A DNA stretch of 64,000 nt, taken from Tetrahymena elliotti 4EA. Its lineage: Eukaryota > Ciliophora > Oligohymenophorea > Hymenostomatida > Tetrahymenidae. The stretch spans positions 1,509,912 through 1,573,911 of the forward strand of contig JH720306.1 of the NCBI GenBank assembly GCA_000231825.2, given 5' to 3'. The notes beneath the pieces are model-generated. The model was not told the DNA's origin and searched no databases. It saw only the letters and a list, made by a program, of their open reading frames with translations. Shown piece by piece: positions 10,767 to 24,300 of this stretch; the stretch's first letter is position 1; each line of letters starts with the position of its first letter. The position numbers and the translations under genes are program-made.

Positions 10767-13151
10767 TCAGTAATTTGCTATTTACAAAGTTTTTGGCTTG
10801 TAATTTCTTCTCAAAAAATTTTTGAATTTATGCTCAACATTTTATTCAACTTCTCTTATACTTGTAATTTTAGGATCTTCATATTTTTCTTGTGTTGATT
10901 TATACTATTGTTTAGCATCTTGTAATTATTACATTAATTATTGTTTTTCTTCTTTATAAGTAACTTCAGCTTCTTTCATAGTGCTTATGAATTACTTTAT
11001 AGTTTCTTATTAACTTTCAATATTAGACAAGAAAATATTCTTTTTTTCGATACTAAATCTAGTGCTTTTAGGTGTGTACAAGCTACTTAATCTTTTAATT
11101 TCACTTTACTTTGGGGATTTTTCTACCATAAGCTTAACTAAATGATTCACATCTTCGCTTAAACCACCTAAACTCTTTTTCCTACCCTTTTGAGGTGTCT
11201 AACTACTGTTATGTGTATAAGCATTAGGTGTTTATTCTGTTTAGGAAAAATATCTTAATTTCTGCTAAAGTGAAAAATTATCAGAAGAATGTTTATTCAA
11301 ACGGCTATTTAATTACTGCTTAGATTATTAAATATGGCTTTTATCAAAAAAGTTTTCTATTTTATTATTTTTTATGGAGACTTGAGAGGATTTAAGTAAA
11401 GGAGATCTTGAAAAATCAGATAGTTTTTCTCTGCTCTAATTTTTTTTAAAGTTTACTTAAGTTTGAGCTTATCTCTGATCTTTGACAAGATTTGAATTCT
11501 GTCGATTATTGCTAATTTAAATTAAAGGAATAGGTATTTTTTCTGTTTCTCTTGCAGTGGAGAGTGTGCTAATATTTTTTATTGAATTTTACACTGAAGG
11601 GCTAATAGCAAGATTGTTAATTATTCTTTATGCCCTTTCTTTCTCTTCTTATTAGTCATCATAATCAATTATTTCTTCTTATATTTCTCCACTAGCAATA
11701 TATGTTTTATTTATACTACTTTAGTTTAATCTTATCATAGAATTATAATTCTAACCACCATTCTAATTGTATCTTCTTTAAACCATTTTGTTTGATTAGC
11801 TTTGACTCAAGTCTGGTTATTATGTTATAAAATTAGATTTTAAGGGTGTATTATTATTTGATCTTGATTAAAACATAGGGAGTTTGTTATCTTTAATTTA
11901 TTAATTTGAAATAATTTAGGCTTTTGTAGATTAGATTGTTTGATTAAAAAAAGTATTTTTATTTTAAGCAACGTTCTCTGTATCATTTTATTCTGATTAT
12001 TGGTCTTAATTCTTATCAATAATATTTTCTTGAATGTCTAAAAATAATTTGTCCTTTTAACTAATAAGACCCAATTTTTAACGATAAATTCTTTAACTCT
12101 CTTTCAAAACTTTATTAATTGTTTTTTAAGTTTTTTTGTGATATTCATCAAAATATCCTTAATTTGGAACTGCTTTTTCACTTCCACCATTTATATCATA
12201 TTTAGCTAGCTTAATTAATTCTCTTAGCTGTTTCTCTTTCTCTTCTTACTTTTTTCTTTCAAACTCAGCATGCTCTATATTTTTAAATTTTATTTAATAT
12301 TGCTATTTTATTTAAAATATGAATGTTTATTTGTTGATTGAAAAAACAATAAAATATATTTCAAATTGAATACATTCTTTAAGAGATATTAATCTTTTTT
12401 GATGCTCAAAAACAGTTTCCAAGTTTGAGTAAAACTCATTAGTGTCATCTTTTAGTTCTATTTGATTTACAGTTTATGTATTTTTTTATATATAGTCTTT
12501 AAGAGATTCTGTAATTGCTTGGGTATTATCATACATTTTCATAATTTTTTATTTTGTTTGTAAATATTTTTTAGATCTTCTCAATAATTCTTTTGCTTAT
12601 TTAGCACCCTTAATACCACCTACGTTGTTTTATTCTGTTTATTCATCTATAACTTCATATTCTCCAAACTGCATTTGATACTTGCTTGAAGTATCTTGAA
12701 GTTCTTTGTTAAGTTTTTGGATTTTGTCCCTTATTTTTAACACTTCTAAACTACTTTTAAACCCTTTTTAAAATGCTAAATTCATAGACTAAATCTCTTA
12801 TCTTGTGTCTATAAAAGTATCCAACTATCTAAATTCCTGCATCATTTTTCTAAAATTAAGGTCTCCATCTCTTTTACGAAGTTTTAAACGATCCTATAAT
12901 TTTTCATAAATGTAATGAACTTTGTAAGCCTTTTGGAGTTTTTCTGAAGAACCTTATTCAAATCCACCTTCGTTAAAATTCTGCCTTCCTTTGGTGTCCA
13001 AAAAATTTTATCTTTTATGATTAAACTTAGTTGGAGATTAGCTTTCAGATTTCAAAATCTAATCATTTGAACTAAAAGAATAATTCGCTCTAGACATCTA
13101 TTACTGTAATCTAATATTTGATACATTTATATCATCAATAACTTAATCCAT
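10767..13151 (-). CDS. Coiled-coil, Gln-rich protein of unknown function (761 aa)
   Basis: Exons 13151-12374 and 12274-10767 are joined over a 99-nt intron (12275-12373). The total is 2286 nt, 762 codons, with TGA at 10767-10769. Residues about 60-290 are charged and helix-forming, with heptad-like runs around KLQDRLKLRKRD, SLEVLKIRDKIQKLNKEL and LLRRSKKYLQTKQKI. The middle is a Gln/Asn/Ser-rich disordered region. The last 100 residues return to coiled coil (SQQETIKQFISTMKEAE). No catalytic motif is visible. A structural role, for example in the cortex or basal body, is a guess from the composition. I checked the frame line by line down to the stop, because a one-base slip lets it appear to run on to 10438. 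Confidence 0.75.
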
Positions 13152-14868
13152 AACAAAATCAGTTAGCAAAAAAATTTATTTAGTTTGCAATATAATTTAT
13201 TATCTACAATTATTTTCAGAGTTAATTATTTAAGATAGAAATTAAGTGAATAAAAATTGTTGTATATTAATTTATAAAATTATCATAGATTCATATTAAC
13301 CATCGACAAGAAACTGAATTAATAAATAGATTAATGAATATGCTGAAATAAATAATTTGACAAGTAAATAGTGATTATATTTCTAGTTCGCCAATTTTAA
13401 TTTATTAAACTGATAATAAATACTAATTTATAATATAATTTGACAAACACAAAGTATATTTTTTTCTTTTTGAAAAAGTTATTTTTTTTAAATTAAAATG
13501 TTGCTGATTGCTAAACCTCTTATTTCATGTTTGTTTATAAAACTATTTTTTAGATAAATAATTATTAAAAGTTTTTTTTCTTAGAATACTAAACGTGAAT
13601 TATTCAATAATTATTGATAAGAATTAATGGATTAGTTGAGAGTTAACTTTTTATTTTTTTTAATATATTTTAAAGGGTCTTTATAATAATTACCCCATTC
13701 TTATTTAGGTAAATGTACAATTAAAAGAGAGATATTTATTAAAATTGTATTAAATCGTAATAAATAAGGTGCAAATTGACTTATTATTATTTGATTAAAT
13801 AAGAAAATAATGTTACTTATTTAAAGCTCTAAGTCATTAAAAATAAAAAATAATTATCTATATCCATTTTCACATTTGAGTTTAGGGTTATTATTTTTTT
13901 GAAAATAATTGTAAAATTTTTTTTTTAGGTTTTAATACTGTGTAAATATATAACAGTCAGAGGAACATTTTAAGTAAATTTATTTTAAATAAAAAAAATT
14001 TCTATCTCCTTAAAATTTTATACCCTACAAAAAAATAAAATCTTTTAAAAGAATTAATGAATTTAAAAATAAGATGTACAAATATCTAAAAAATTTAATG
14101 TTGCTATATTTTTTTTGTTATCTTTTCTTAAAAAGATAAAATATCCTTCATTAAAAATTGTTTAATCAAAAATTTTTTCATTACTTTAAAGCTAAAATTG
14201 TTAAAAAATCCAGATGTTACTTTCTCCATTTTATCATAATTTCCTATTTTAAATATCGTATATATTATTATTTTTGTAATTTAAATTTAGAGATAGAAAG
14301 ATGAGATAAATAACTCTAAAATGATTAAAGGTTGATGTAGATTTAGTTGTTCAGAATTAGAATTGTTTGTAATTAAGATTTAAAATAAATACAAATAATG
14401 AAATTAAAATTTATTTTAAGGATTTTAATCAATTTTTAAATTAGGCTCTTTTAAAAGAAAATTTATTGATAAACTTGTTATTAATGTTATTGGTATAGTT
14501 ACATTTTGAATATTTAATATCTTTGAGTTTTAAAGATTTTAGCATCTATGAAATAATTATTTATATGAAAGTCTGTAATAATTTTTCAAAGAAAGTAAAA
14601 TAAGATAAAGTGTGTCGAATTTTTTGTTTTATCTGTTTTCTTTTTTTGCAAAAATAGGAATTTAAATATCATTAAAATAAAAAAAGTTGAGTTTTATTTT
14701 GACAAATGCTAATTTGACACTTTGAAAAAAATTAAAACATAAACTACAATAAGCGATACTAAAAATTTTATTAATTGTATTTGACTTAATATTCTTTATG
14801 AAATATTAGCTATTTATTTTTTAATTCTAACCTTAATCTAGATTATTTATCCATTTAAACACTAATTC
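13152..14868. other. Intergenic, nothing recognised
   Basis: 1.7 kb of A+T-rich DNA upstream of the coiled-coil gene and downstream of the desaturase. Long runs of A or T occur, but no coding frame or RNA gene. Confidence 0.65.
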
Positions 14869-15972
14869 TCACTCCTTCTTTTTCAATTTAGTTTCAGAAG
14901 TATCAATTCTAGCAAATGGACCTAGGTCATCATCAAAGAGATAGGCTAAACCTACTCTAAGATAGCTTGTATGAGTAGGAATATTTTCATAAAATTCAGG
15001 AGCCATAGCTCTTACTTTAGGGAGCAATCTCCAGGGAACTTAAGGGAAATCGTGGTGCTCAATGTGATAACCAAGATTGAGGTTAAAGAAGTTAGCAATA
15101 CCTAAATAATCGTAGCTTTCTTAACCTTTAACAAATTCGTAATGTTCTGCAATAGTATGCATAGCCATAGGATGTAAACCCATGCTAATAAATCCAGATA
15201 AAGCAAGATAAAGTAGAGCATAAGGTCCAATAAAGTAATATACGCTGTAATTAGTGCTCATAATTAATACTAAATTAAAAATCTCAAGTGGTCCTAATCC
15301 CTTGGGAGCAATATAAAATGGACGGACAGCATAGAATAAAGGGTGTAAGGAAATGAAAATAATTTTCTTCCAAGGACGATTAAATGTTCTAATTTCCCAT
15401 TCAGTTGGAAGATCAGTATCACGTTTTGGGTCACCCATAGCAAGGTGATGTTCACGGTGATAATGCTAGAATGTCATAGCAGAAGGAATGCAAGTAGGTA
15501 CATTAGAGAGGAAAGCAAATATACGATTTAAAACAACACTATCAAAAGCTGTAAGATGAGTCAAATCATGAACTAAAGCTTGCATAGTATGGTTAAGAGT
15601 GGCTCCTACAACATACATGTAAGTGAGAAATACAGGCCAACTTGCATGCTGAATGTAGTAAGCACTAATCAATTAAAATATGACAATACCAGCAGTAAGG
15701 TATGCGCTGATGGAATCCTTGACAAATAATTCTTTAATTTAAGGATACTTTTCAAGGATAGCACGTCTTCTCAATGTGTGAGGTTCTTCGTGAGGCATAA
15801 TGTGGAAGTATTCTTTACTTTTTTCGAAATGATAGTCTTGATAGACATTAAGACCCTTATCGTGCTTTTAAGTTGGATTCTTTTCTAAAGATTCCCAAAG
15901 AACTGGAGTAGACTTATCAGCAACATAATTCTATTCTTTCTTAACTTATTTCTCTTATTCAGCAACTGTCAT
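14869..15972 (-). CDS. Sphingolipid delta-4 desaturase-type membrane desaturase (367 aa)
   Basis: This is a single exon of 368 codons with TGA at 14869-14871. The three His boxes of membrane di-iron desaturases are HDLTH (135-139), HREHH (172-176) and HIEHH (303-307). The sequence around the last box, NLNLGYHIEHHDFP, is the signature of the DES1 (dihydroceramide delta-4 desaturase) family. Hydrophobic segments flank the boxes, near 88-130 and 205-265. The family introduces the 4,5 double bond into dihydroceramide, or hydroxylates C4, in the endoplasmic reticulum using O2 and cytochrome b5. Which of these it does is not decided by sequence. The N-terminal 50 residues are polar. The start at 15972 is the first ATG of the frame, followed by three TAA-coded Gln. 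The lack of introns and fairly regular codons suggest good expression. Confidence 0.9.
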
Positions 15973-17184
15973 TTTACCTATATCTTGTTTTTATAAAATT
16001 TGTAAAATAATGCAATTATTTTGAATAATATTAATAATATCTTCTATTGCCAACAACAACAATAATTTCTATTTGTTAAATTTGCATATCTTAAACAAAT
16101 TTCCTACTTAAATCTGGGAGATAACAAGGTTCTTCAAATTTTGTTTTTACTTTTTTTTCTTTATTTTTTTCCCCAGAAAAAATTTCAATTTTCAAACAAA
16201 TAAAAGTATAGATCTAAATAGAAGGCGGCTGATCAAAAAAGCTAGATTTAGGTTATGCTTAACTTTCTTTTAATAATATTATTAAACTGTAAAAATTCAA
16301 TATTATCTAACAAAATTAACCACATATCAATAAGAAAAAAACAAACAAAATAATGAATATTTATTTACAAAGACATTTTTATTAATAAAAATGACTTTAT
16401 CTTGATTAAGGCTTTGGCATTCAATAAATTTTATTATTTGAGATGCCTCAAAAAATAAGTTGGATATGCTTATTTCAAATACAAACCTAAAAATATATTC
16501 TTATCAAAACATTATTACTATTATTTCTAAAATTTATGTAGCGTTATTTGTTTTTTCTTCTAAAATAATTGATGATTTGAAAAGAAAAATAGAATATAAG
16601 AATTTTTCCACACAGTATATTTTGAATTAATCAATAGATATCTTTTCTCTAATATCGTCTGTTTTTTTCGTATTTAGACAATAATTTAAATAATGTTAAT
16701 CAAGTCTTACTTGAAATAAATTTTATGAGATTTTGTTAATTGTTTTTTATTTGATTATCAAAAGTATTCCCTGTTACTTATTTCTCAAATTTATATTGGT
16801 ATCATCTTTTTTTTCCTATTTTAAAATTTCCTCCAAAATTTTTGTTGTCATCTCTGGTATGTTCTGATTTATTATTTTAAGAAAAATGAAAATAAAAGCA
16901 TAAGCAATAGATGATTTATTGCAAATTCTACTTCATACTCTACACAGTTGCTTTGAAAAATATGCTAAGTTTTATTTAATTTAACAGATAATGTTTCTAT
17001 TACCATAAATATTTTGATAAAAAAGAAAGGAGATTAGAAAGTCAGAATTAAATGATTATGATAACTAACTATTGATGTAATTTGATAACAAAAATAAATT
17101 AAGAATAATTTAAAAAAATACAATATACAAATTTTAAAAAATAACTTTACAGGGGTTTATAATATTTACATTATATTTATTAAT
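15973..17184. other. Intergenic, desaturase promoter side
   Basis: 1.2 kb between the desaturase start and the 3' end of the USP-like gene. A CAA/CAAC-rich patch lies near 16050 and could be in the desaturase leader. No gene is seen. Confidence 0.6.
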
Positions 17185-20100
17185 TCAATTATCATTTCTT
17201 TCATAAATCATTATTTTAACATTCTCATTTGCAAATTTATTTCTTTGCTTAAAATACTAATCATTAAATAAATAAATTAGTGGTTCTTCTTTAAATTGAT
17301 TCTTTGGCTCGATTAAAGCTGAAAATTTGGATGATCCTTGCTGGTTTAAGATTTATCCTTTCAATGTATATTATACCTAATTTTATTTTTAAATTAATAA
17401 GATTTTATAAGAATAAAAAAATAAAATTTACCTAGCTTTTATAAATAGTTTCTATCTAAAAATTTTGAGTATCACATATGCATTTCCCTTATTTTTTGCT
17501 TGGTTAGCTGGATGAAATAGGGGGTTTTATACCATTTTAGCAGAATTATAATTTAAAGTTTGATTGTTTTTGTATTGAAATAAAAAGATATTTAGGAAGA
17601 GTGTAATAAACTAGCTTTTAGATAAATTTGGTTTCTATTTTACAATTTTTGCAAATGTGATACTAGAAAAATCCAGTTTATACCACTCTTTCTTCTAAAG
17701 AATACTCTGCGTCATCATAAATTTTTATTATTTTAAATAAATTTATGTCATTTAATTAATCTTCAAATCTTTGACAATTTAAACAGCAATATGTAACCTT
17801 AGAAACACCAAAAAAGAGCTAACACAAATTCAAAATGTTAAGATGCTCTATACTCATTATAAATTTATTATATATGTCTATTATTTATTTATCCATATCT
17901 TTAAAATCAGGTAAACCAGGTAGAAGCACTTTATTTTTTCTATCATCTAAGCTCTACTTAACATCTAGATTAATTGTTGCATTTATAACGTTTGTAGTGT
18001 TCTGTAACTATCCCTCTTTTTAAAATATTTTTGGTTTCTTTATTCCAAACTCAGAACTCTCAAAAATGCAACAATCATTATTTTATGAAAATAATTCAAA
18101 ATTATCATTTTCTTATGTATCAATTTAAGTTTCTTAAGTTTGGTTAGATATGAAGTTATTACCCATTCTTGATTATTTAGGGCGACTTAGAATATTGATA
18201 GAGTGTTTATGTAAGAAATTGGTGCTTTAATCTATTTTTATATTCTCATAATCATTTTAAATGTAACTAGTACTTTTATTTAAACCTTATTACTAGCTAG
18301 AAGAATTATGTTTAGAACAAGAAATAGATTAATTTGTTTATTGTTGCTAAAATTTTATTAAAGTAGTTAAAGTTTCTTAAATAAGATATTCAATAAATGT
18401 ATCAACATCTCCTGTCTCATTTTTCTTGAACTTTTTAGTAAAAAAATTATATATTTATGATAATAATAAAAATAAATATTTTTACTTAGTTAGATGATGT
18501 GTAGATAAAGTTAATAAATTAAGTATATTTAACTGGTTCTCTATTTTCTGTTAAGTCTTTGAAAATACTTTTTAAGAAAAAGATAAAAGGAGGATTTCCC
18601 CCTTCTTGTGTTTCATAATTTAGTATTTCATAGCTATAGTATTGTAAATATCTAAAAATTTGCAATGCACTATTCATAAAGCTTGTATTTCCTCTATCCT
18701 AAAGACCTTTTTCTCCTCTAATTGTGTTACTACCTAAAGGAGTGTATATAGGTCTTAATGATGAAGGTGTATCACTATTGAGTGTTATGTGTCTTTAATT
18801 GCCAAATATTCTTTTGTTTTAATTGGTCCTTGGAGTATGTGAACGTCCTTAGCTGCTATGTTTGAGCATTTAATATGAGCCCAAAGAATCTTTTATGTAA
18901 GATTACTCAGAGAAATTTTAACTATTAATAGAAAGAGTTTTAAGATGTCTACTTTTTCTAGAATTTATACTTCTGTTATTAGTTTCGTCAAAAGTTTACA
19001 ACCTCGTACTAACATCTTACACATCAAATTGCATATCTTATAATTCATATTCATTATTTTTTTAGAAAGCATTACTAAAAAGTGTGTTCATGGCAGGATT
19101 ATCTATTTGAGCATTATCTGTATTGATTGTCAAGTTGTGATAATTATAATTATTTGAAATAGAATTATTGTTTTTATCTGTTCTTTCTTTTATAACACTT
19201 TTACATCTTCCCTTTTATCCCTTTGGTGTAAAGTTTTAAATTCTACAAAATTTGTTAATATCATTTTTGTTAGAATTACTTTGAATTTCTTGGATTTCTA
19301 GGTTATGAAATTGTGAAGAGGACAAGTAATTCTCCATATTACTACTCTCTTACGAATTTATGTTACTTACTAATTATTTATGTGTTGCTACAGATCTCAG
19401 CTGATTTGAAAAGTTTAATAGGTTACTACTACTGCTTCCACTATTGCTATTACTATCTTGTGAATCATTTAATCTGTTTCGGTTTTAATTTAAAATAGAA
19501 ATTTAGTATTGTTCTTTGTTTAAACCTTTTTTGATAAATTTATTATCTTCATCAATTCCATTACTTAATTTTAAACTCTTTAAATAAGTATTATGGTGAT
19601 GGTTTTTATTATACCCTATAGATAACTATTTTTCAGTAATTTATCCATTGAAATTTGTTGTAATATCATCTTCTTAGCAGACATCTAATAAATCAATAGT
19701 ATTTTTTTATTCCCAAGGTGTAAACTCCTTATCATTAAAATTAATATCTTTGAGTTTTTAAAGTTTTTATCCACCCCTAAACTTTTTATTATTTTAATAT
19801 TAGAGACTCTAATCATGTCTTGAAGATGCTGCTGCTAAACTGTTATTGTGTAAGCTTGCTCTTTCTATGCTCCTAGAAGGGTCTAATGTTTAAATAGGCT
19901 ACAATAATTTCTAAGGATTTTTTTTTCTTTAAATGTCTATGTTTAAATTTTACTAAAAAATCTCTTTATGGTTATTATAAGAAGTAGAATTCATTTCTAT
20001 GGGATTCAATGTCTTATGTTTATCATTTTATTATTTAATTTGGCTGATTGAATCATTTTCATTATAAATTTTGAAATTCTCATCAAATTTGTTAGAAAGA

Positions 20101-20519
20101 CTATTATTTACTATATTCTATGTGTTTGATAGCTAACTTTATTAGTTAGCTCGTGTTTTTTTGGTGTAAAAGGGTTTTTTTTGGCTTTTTAAAAAAAGCG
20201 TATTATCAAGTCATGAGTTCTAGTCATTTTATAATAATTAGTTAGATTTAGTAGATGTTTATGCAGCTATATTAGCTAGGGATAATAAATTTGTGAGATT
20301 CTTTTAGTTTTCAATACTTTTGTCTTAATTGCTTAATTTTTATCCATCAATTGATGTATTTTAACAATTTGATTAGTTGGCTTACTTATACTAATCAGTG
20401 AAAAAAGGGGTGTTAGCATTTACTCTCATATTTATTGGAGTAGCCCTTCTTCTTTTTGAGAGACTTTAAAAACACTAAGCTGTAATATAAGTTTCAATAA
20501 CTTTTTAATCACCTTTCAT
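17185..20519 (-). CDS. USP-family deubiquitinase homologue lacking catalytic Cys and His (about 1007-1074 aa)
   Basis: Exons 20519-18486, 18430-17432 and 17376-17185 are joined over 55-nt introns at 18431-18485 and 17377-17431; TGA at 17185-17187. The first 600 codons are Asn/Ser/Gln-rich. The USP domain starts at GLQDRGNTSFMNSALQIF. Active USPs have GNTCFMNS here, but this gene has AGC (Ser) at 18681-18683. Family features that remain are a finger with two CxxC pairs (CCLNC, CKNCK), LFFGVSKVTYCCL and TLPKYLFISI. The C-terminal His box is lost: YTLKGQILNQQGSSKFSALI stands where a GHY motif is expected. So it looks like a pseudo-deubiquitinase that may bind ubiquitin or act as a scaffold. The frame contains an in-frame TGA at 20211-20213 unless a 201-nt segment (20185-20385) is an intron. 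Standard-code ORFs on the opposite strand here are shadows. Confidence 0.82.
20185..20385 (-). other. Possible 201-nt frame-preserving intron, or coding DNA with an in-frame TGA
   Basis: On the minus strand the segment begins GTAAGCC and ends TTAAAAAG. It is 201 nt, a multiple of three, and lies in phase 2. Its 67 codons read like coding sequence but include TGA at 20211-20213. Splicing it out would remove the stop and keep the frame. Leaving it in would need readthrough or recoding. Confidence 0.5.
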
Positions 20520-21352
20520 CTGAACAAACAAATTTAGTAAATTATATTTATTTTATGAAAAAAAATTCGTTGAATCTTACTGTATTTTTTCTGATAATTA
20601 AATGTTAATAGAAATTTACTTAACAACTTTTGCAAAATTATTAGCAAATCCAAAGATTATTTTTATGAGAATATTATACTAAAAAGGTGCTGATCTATTA
20701 TTATAATAATATTTGTTAAAAAGTCTTTCTTAAATAGAAAGTTCAATGGTTTTTAGGTGATTTTGTTTATTTTACAATAGTCATTAATTAAAATAGATTA
20801 ATTCAATAGAAAATCCTTTTTTATTTTTTAATTGAATAAAAAAATATTATAAAAAATTAAATTTTTCATTTTTTTTAGATAATAAAATGTTTTGGATTTC
20901 ATAAAAATAATTAAAAATAATAAAATTAGTCAAATAAAATAAATTAAATTTTTATATTGTTAATAATCTAATTTTAAATTTTGAAGTTAATGATTAGTTA
21001 TTAATTTTAAAATTGAAATTTCAGTATATTAAGTGAGCTGAGCTGGCAAATATTATTTTTTTAGATTTAAAGATATACATTTTAAATAAGTGAATATTAA
21101 TTAATTTACTAATAATCAATAGAAGAGCTGTTGCAATTACTATTCAAAATAGCATTGAATATTACTTTGTTTTAATTAAGAATATTGCCTTTTATAAATA
21201 TAGTTATATTTCTAATAAACATATTAAAATAGGGCATACAATTTGTAGATAAAGACTTAGCAAATTTAATCTTAGCTCTTAGTTCAATAGATTTATCACA
21301 ATCAATAATAAGCATAGCAAAAATAAAATAGTCTAATAGCTAGCTTTATAAA
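20520..21352. other. Divergent promoter region of the USP-like gene and CFAP47
   Basis: About 830 bp separate the two start codons. The sequence is A+T rich with no frame. It should carry both promoters; no specific motif was recognised. Confidence 0.65.
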
Positions 21353-24300
21353 ATGAGCACTTTAAATATTAAAACTGAAGCTTAAAGACCATAATCTGTA
21401 CAACTTGCAATGGTTAGAGCATCATCTGCAAAAAACTAAAGAGCAGGTTTAATGAGTGCTCACCCAAAAATGGTAGGGAAAAGCTAATTTAAAAAGGAAA
21501 ATACTAAGCAATAACTGCATAATAATTGGATGAAAGAAGATGATGGAAGTAGTGACGATGATAATATGGACATATTTGGAAATCATTCTAGGGTAAATGC
21601 CAAAAATATATCTCGAAATATACGATCTGCTTAGAGTAATGCTCGTCCAAATACTGCATCAACAGCAGCATCAAAATTAAATGTAAAAACTCTGAAAAAT
21701 ATCACAAATTAGAATTGCTTTGAAATAACTCCAACTGAAATATACTTTGACAACATAGAAATCAATTAGCCCTATTAAACTATTCTTTATGTTCAAAATT
21801 TAAGTAAAATTCCAAAAAAAGTTAGAGTTTATTAGCCAAGGACTAAAAAATTTTGGGTCGACTTCGACTCCTCTTAGTCTCTCGCAGCTGGTATTTGTGG
21901 AAAATTATATATCAATTTTGAAACTAATGTTTTAGAAGATTTTGCTGATGAGGTTGAAATTGAATACGAAGATGAAGGGAAAAAATAAAAAATAATAGTA
22001 CCTATTTTTGCTAAAAAGCCTCATCCTACAATTATTTATCAAGATTTTATTAATATGGGATTCGTTCGTATTCACCGTGATGTTTAAAGGGTTTTAGTTT
22101 TTGAAAATAATGGCAAGATGCCAGGGAGAGTTAGATTAATTTTTGACCATATAAAAAGTGTTAAATTAGAGCCTTCAGTTTTTGTAATATAGCCATAATC
22201 ATCCTAATAAGTAAGGCTAACCTACAAGTATCAATTTTGACTTAGAATTTATTTTTATTTATTTAAATATGCACTTTGTTTGTGTTTATTTATGGCTTTA
22301 ATTATTATATTTAAAAGCTAAAAGGATTCAGGAATATTTAGAGGATAAATTGAAGTTTAGGTTGAGGGTAAAGTAAATTCAGGTTATATTGACTTGAGTG
22401 CAACTTGTGTAGACTACAACAAAATGATTTTAGATGAGAATAACTCATAAACAAGCAGCTTTGACTTTGGAGAAATGTATTATGGTTAGTCAAAGCAGTA
22501 AGTAGGTTATCTTTATAACAATAGTCCAAAACCTTAAAAGTTTAAAGTTTAAATGAAGCTAGGTATTTTTAATCCAAATGTAAAATTTTATTTTTTTAAA
22601 AGAATTAAAAACTAAAATTAATTTTTTAGGATGAAACTGTTACACTTTAAACACCAGCTGATCAAGGAAAAGAAATTACTGATTAAATTATGTCTGTTCA
22701 CCCATCTTAAGGTGAAATAAAACCTTATTCAAATGTATTTATCAAATTTAAGATGAAATATAATTAAAATGATTTTTAATTGTTTGTTTTTAATAGATTC
22801 AACTTTCTTTTAATTGTAATTCTGTGGTAACTTTTGAACATTAAGTAATGGCTAGAAAATATGCTCTAAGCACTAACGAAATTTTAATGAAGGCTTAAGA
22901 ATATTAATATTCAGCTCTTTTTAAATTCAAGGATGATGATCCAAAAGAGGAACCTATAGCCGTTTCTTTGACAGTAAAAGGTACTTATCCTCTATTAAAG
23001 TTGAGTAAGTAAATTCTGAAATTTGGTGAATGCAATGCACATGATCATAGAGAAAACTTTCTAGATTTAGAAAATAAACATTCGAAGCTTCCTATTGATG
23101 TTGCTGTGGAAAGAACTCCTTGTTTTAATATAGATCCTATGTAAATTTCTCTCATCCCTAACTAAAGATCTACAATCAAAGTAAGCTTTACACCAAATAA
23201 TGTTGGATAATTTTCTAAAGATATAGTTTTTTCCTTGCTGAATGGACTCTACAAAATACCTCTTAAAGTTACAGGACAATCATAAAAATTTGACCCAAAA
23301 AAGTAAATAATTTAATTATTTGGACTAGCTTAAAATATATTTAATCAGGAAAAAGGAAAGAGGACCTGAGTGTGGAATTGAAGATTTTTAAACAAAGGAT
23401 TAATATTTGGATGCAGCAATTAATAAAAATATTTATGATAAAAAAATGGGAGTAGGAAAAAGAACCTTTTAAGTATCAACAGAAGTAAAGTTACCAAAAG
23501 GTCTTGATGGAGAGAAAGATGTGGATATTAATAAATTAGCAGAAATTTAAAAAGATAAAGAAAATAAAAAGAAATATGATGCAGTTTTAGAATAAAGCAG
23601 ACAATCTAGAATTTAAAAGGAAAAATAAAAAATTATAGATATGAGATATCATTAAATGTTTGATAAGCTGAAAGCAAAAGGTATTTAAATAAATAATATT
23701 TTCATTTTCTTTATTTTTTATTATTTTAAAAGGCCTAGTAGATTAACCTGACGATGAAGTAAGTATAGGACCAGTAGATAACAAAGACTAAATTATTAGA
23801 GGAGATCCAAAAATAGGTGCTCCTGTTGACTTAGAATTCGAGCTCGGAATGATGGATGCTAAAATAGAGCCTCCCATGTTAGATTTACCTCCTTCTAAGG
23901 ATCCTTTATTTGTTTTAAAGCCTATTGGAGATTATGATCCTATTTAAGATTAAATAAAAAAAGTATTTGATCCTAATCCTGATGCAATTATCAAAAAGTA
24001 ATTTTTTTAAGTATTTTTTTATTTTTTATTAATCAAATATTCATTTAAAAAAAGAGTTTTACCAGAAAAAGCAGTTGACCACAAAGATATCAAAGGTATC
24101 AATAAAGAATTAACAGGATTAGAACTAAAATGTATACAAGCTGGCCCTACTATTATAGATTTTGGTGAAGTTTATGTTAATTCTAGAGTGTAAAAGACCT
24201 TCTCAGTAAAAAATGATTTAAGAGATGCTATTAGAGTTTAGCTTAAGACAAATGTGCCAGAGCTTAAAGATTCCTTTTAAAGACCTTAAATTCTAAAATC

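Noticed and set aside
17835..19498. Plus-strand ORFs at 17835-18023 and 19313-19498
   Set aside because: Antisense to coding sequence of the USP-like gene.
20211..20213. Selenocysteine at the in-frame TGA
   Set aside because: USP proteins are not known selenoproteins, the residue is in a low-complexity region and no SECIS element was looked for or seen. An intron or true stop is simpler.
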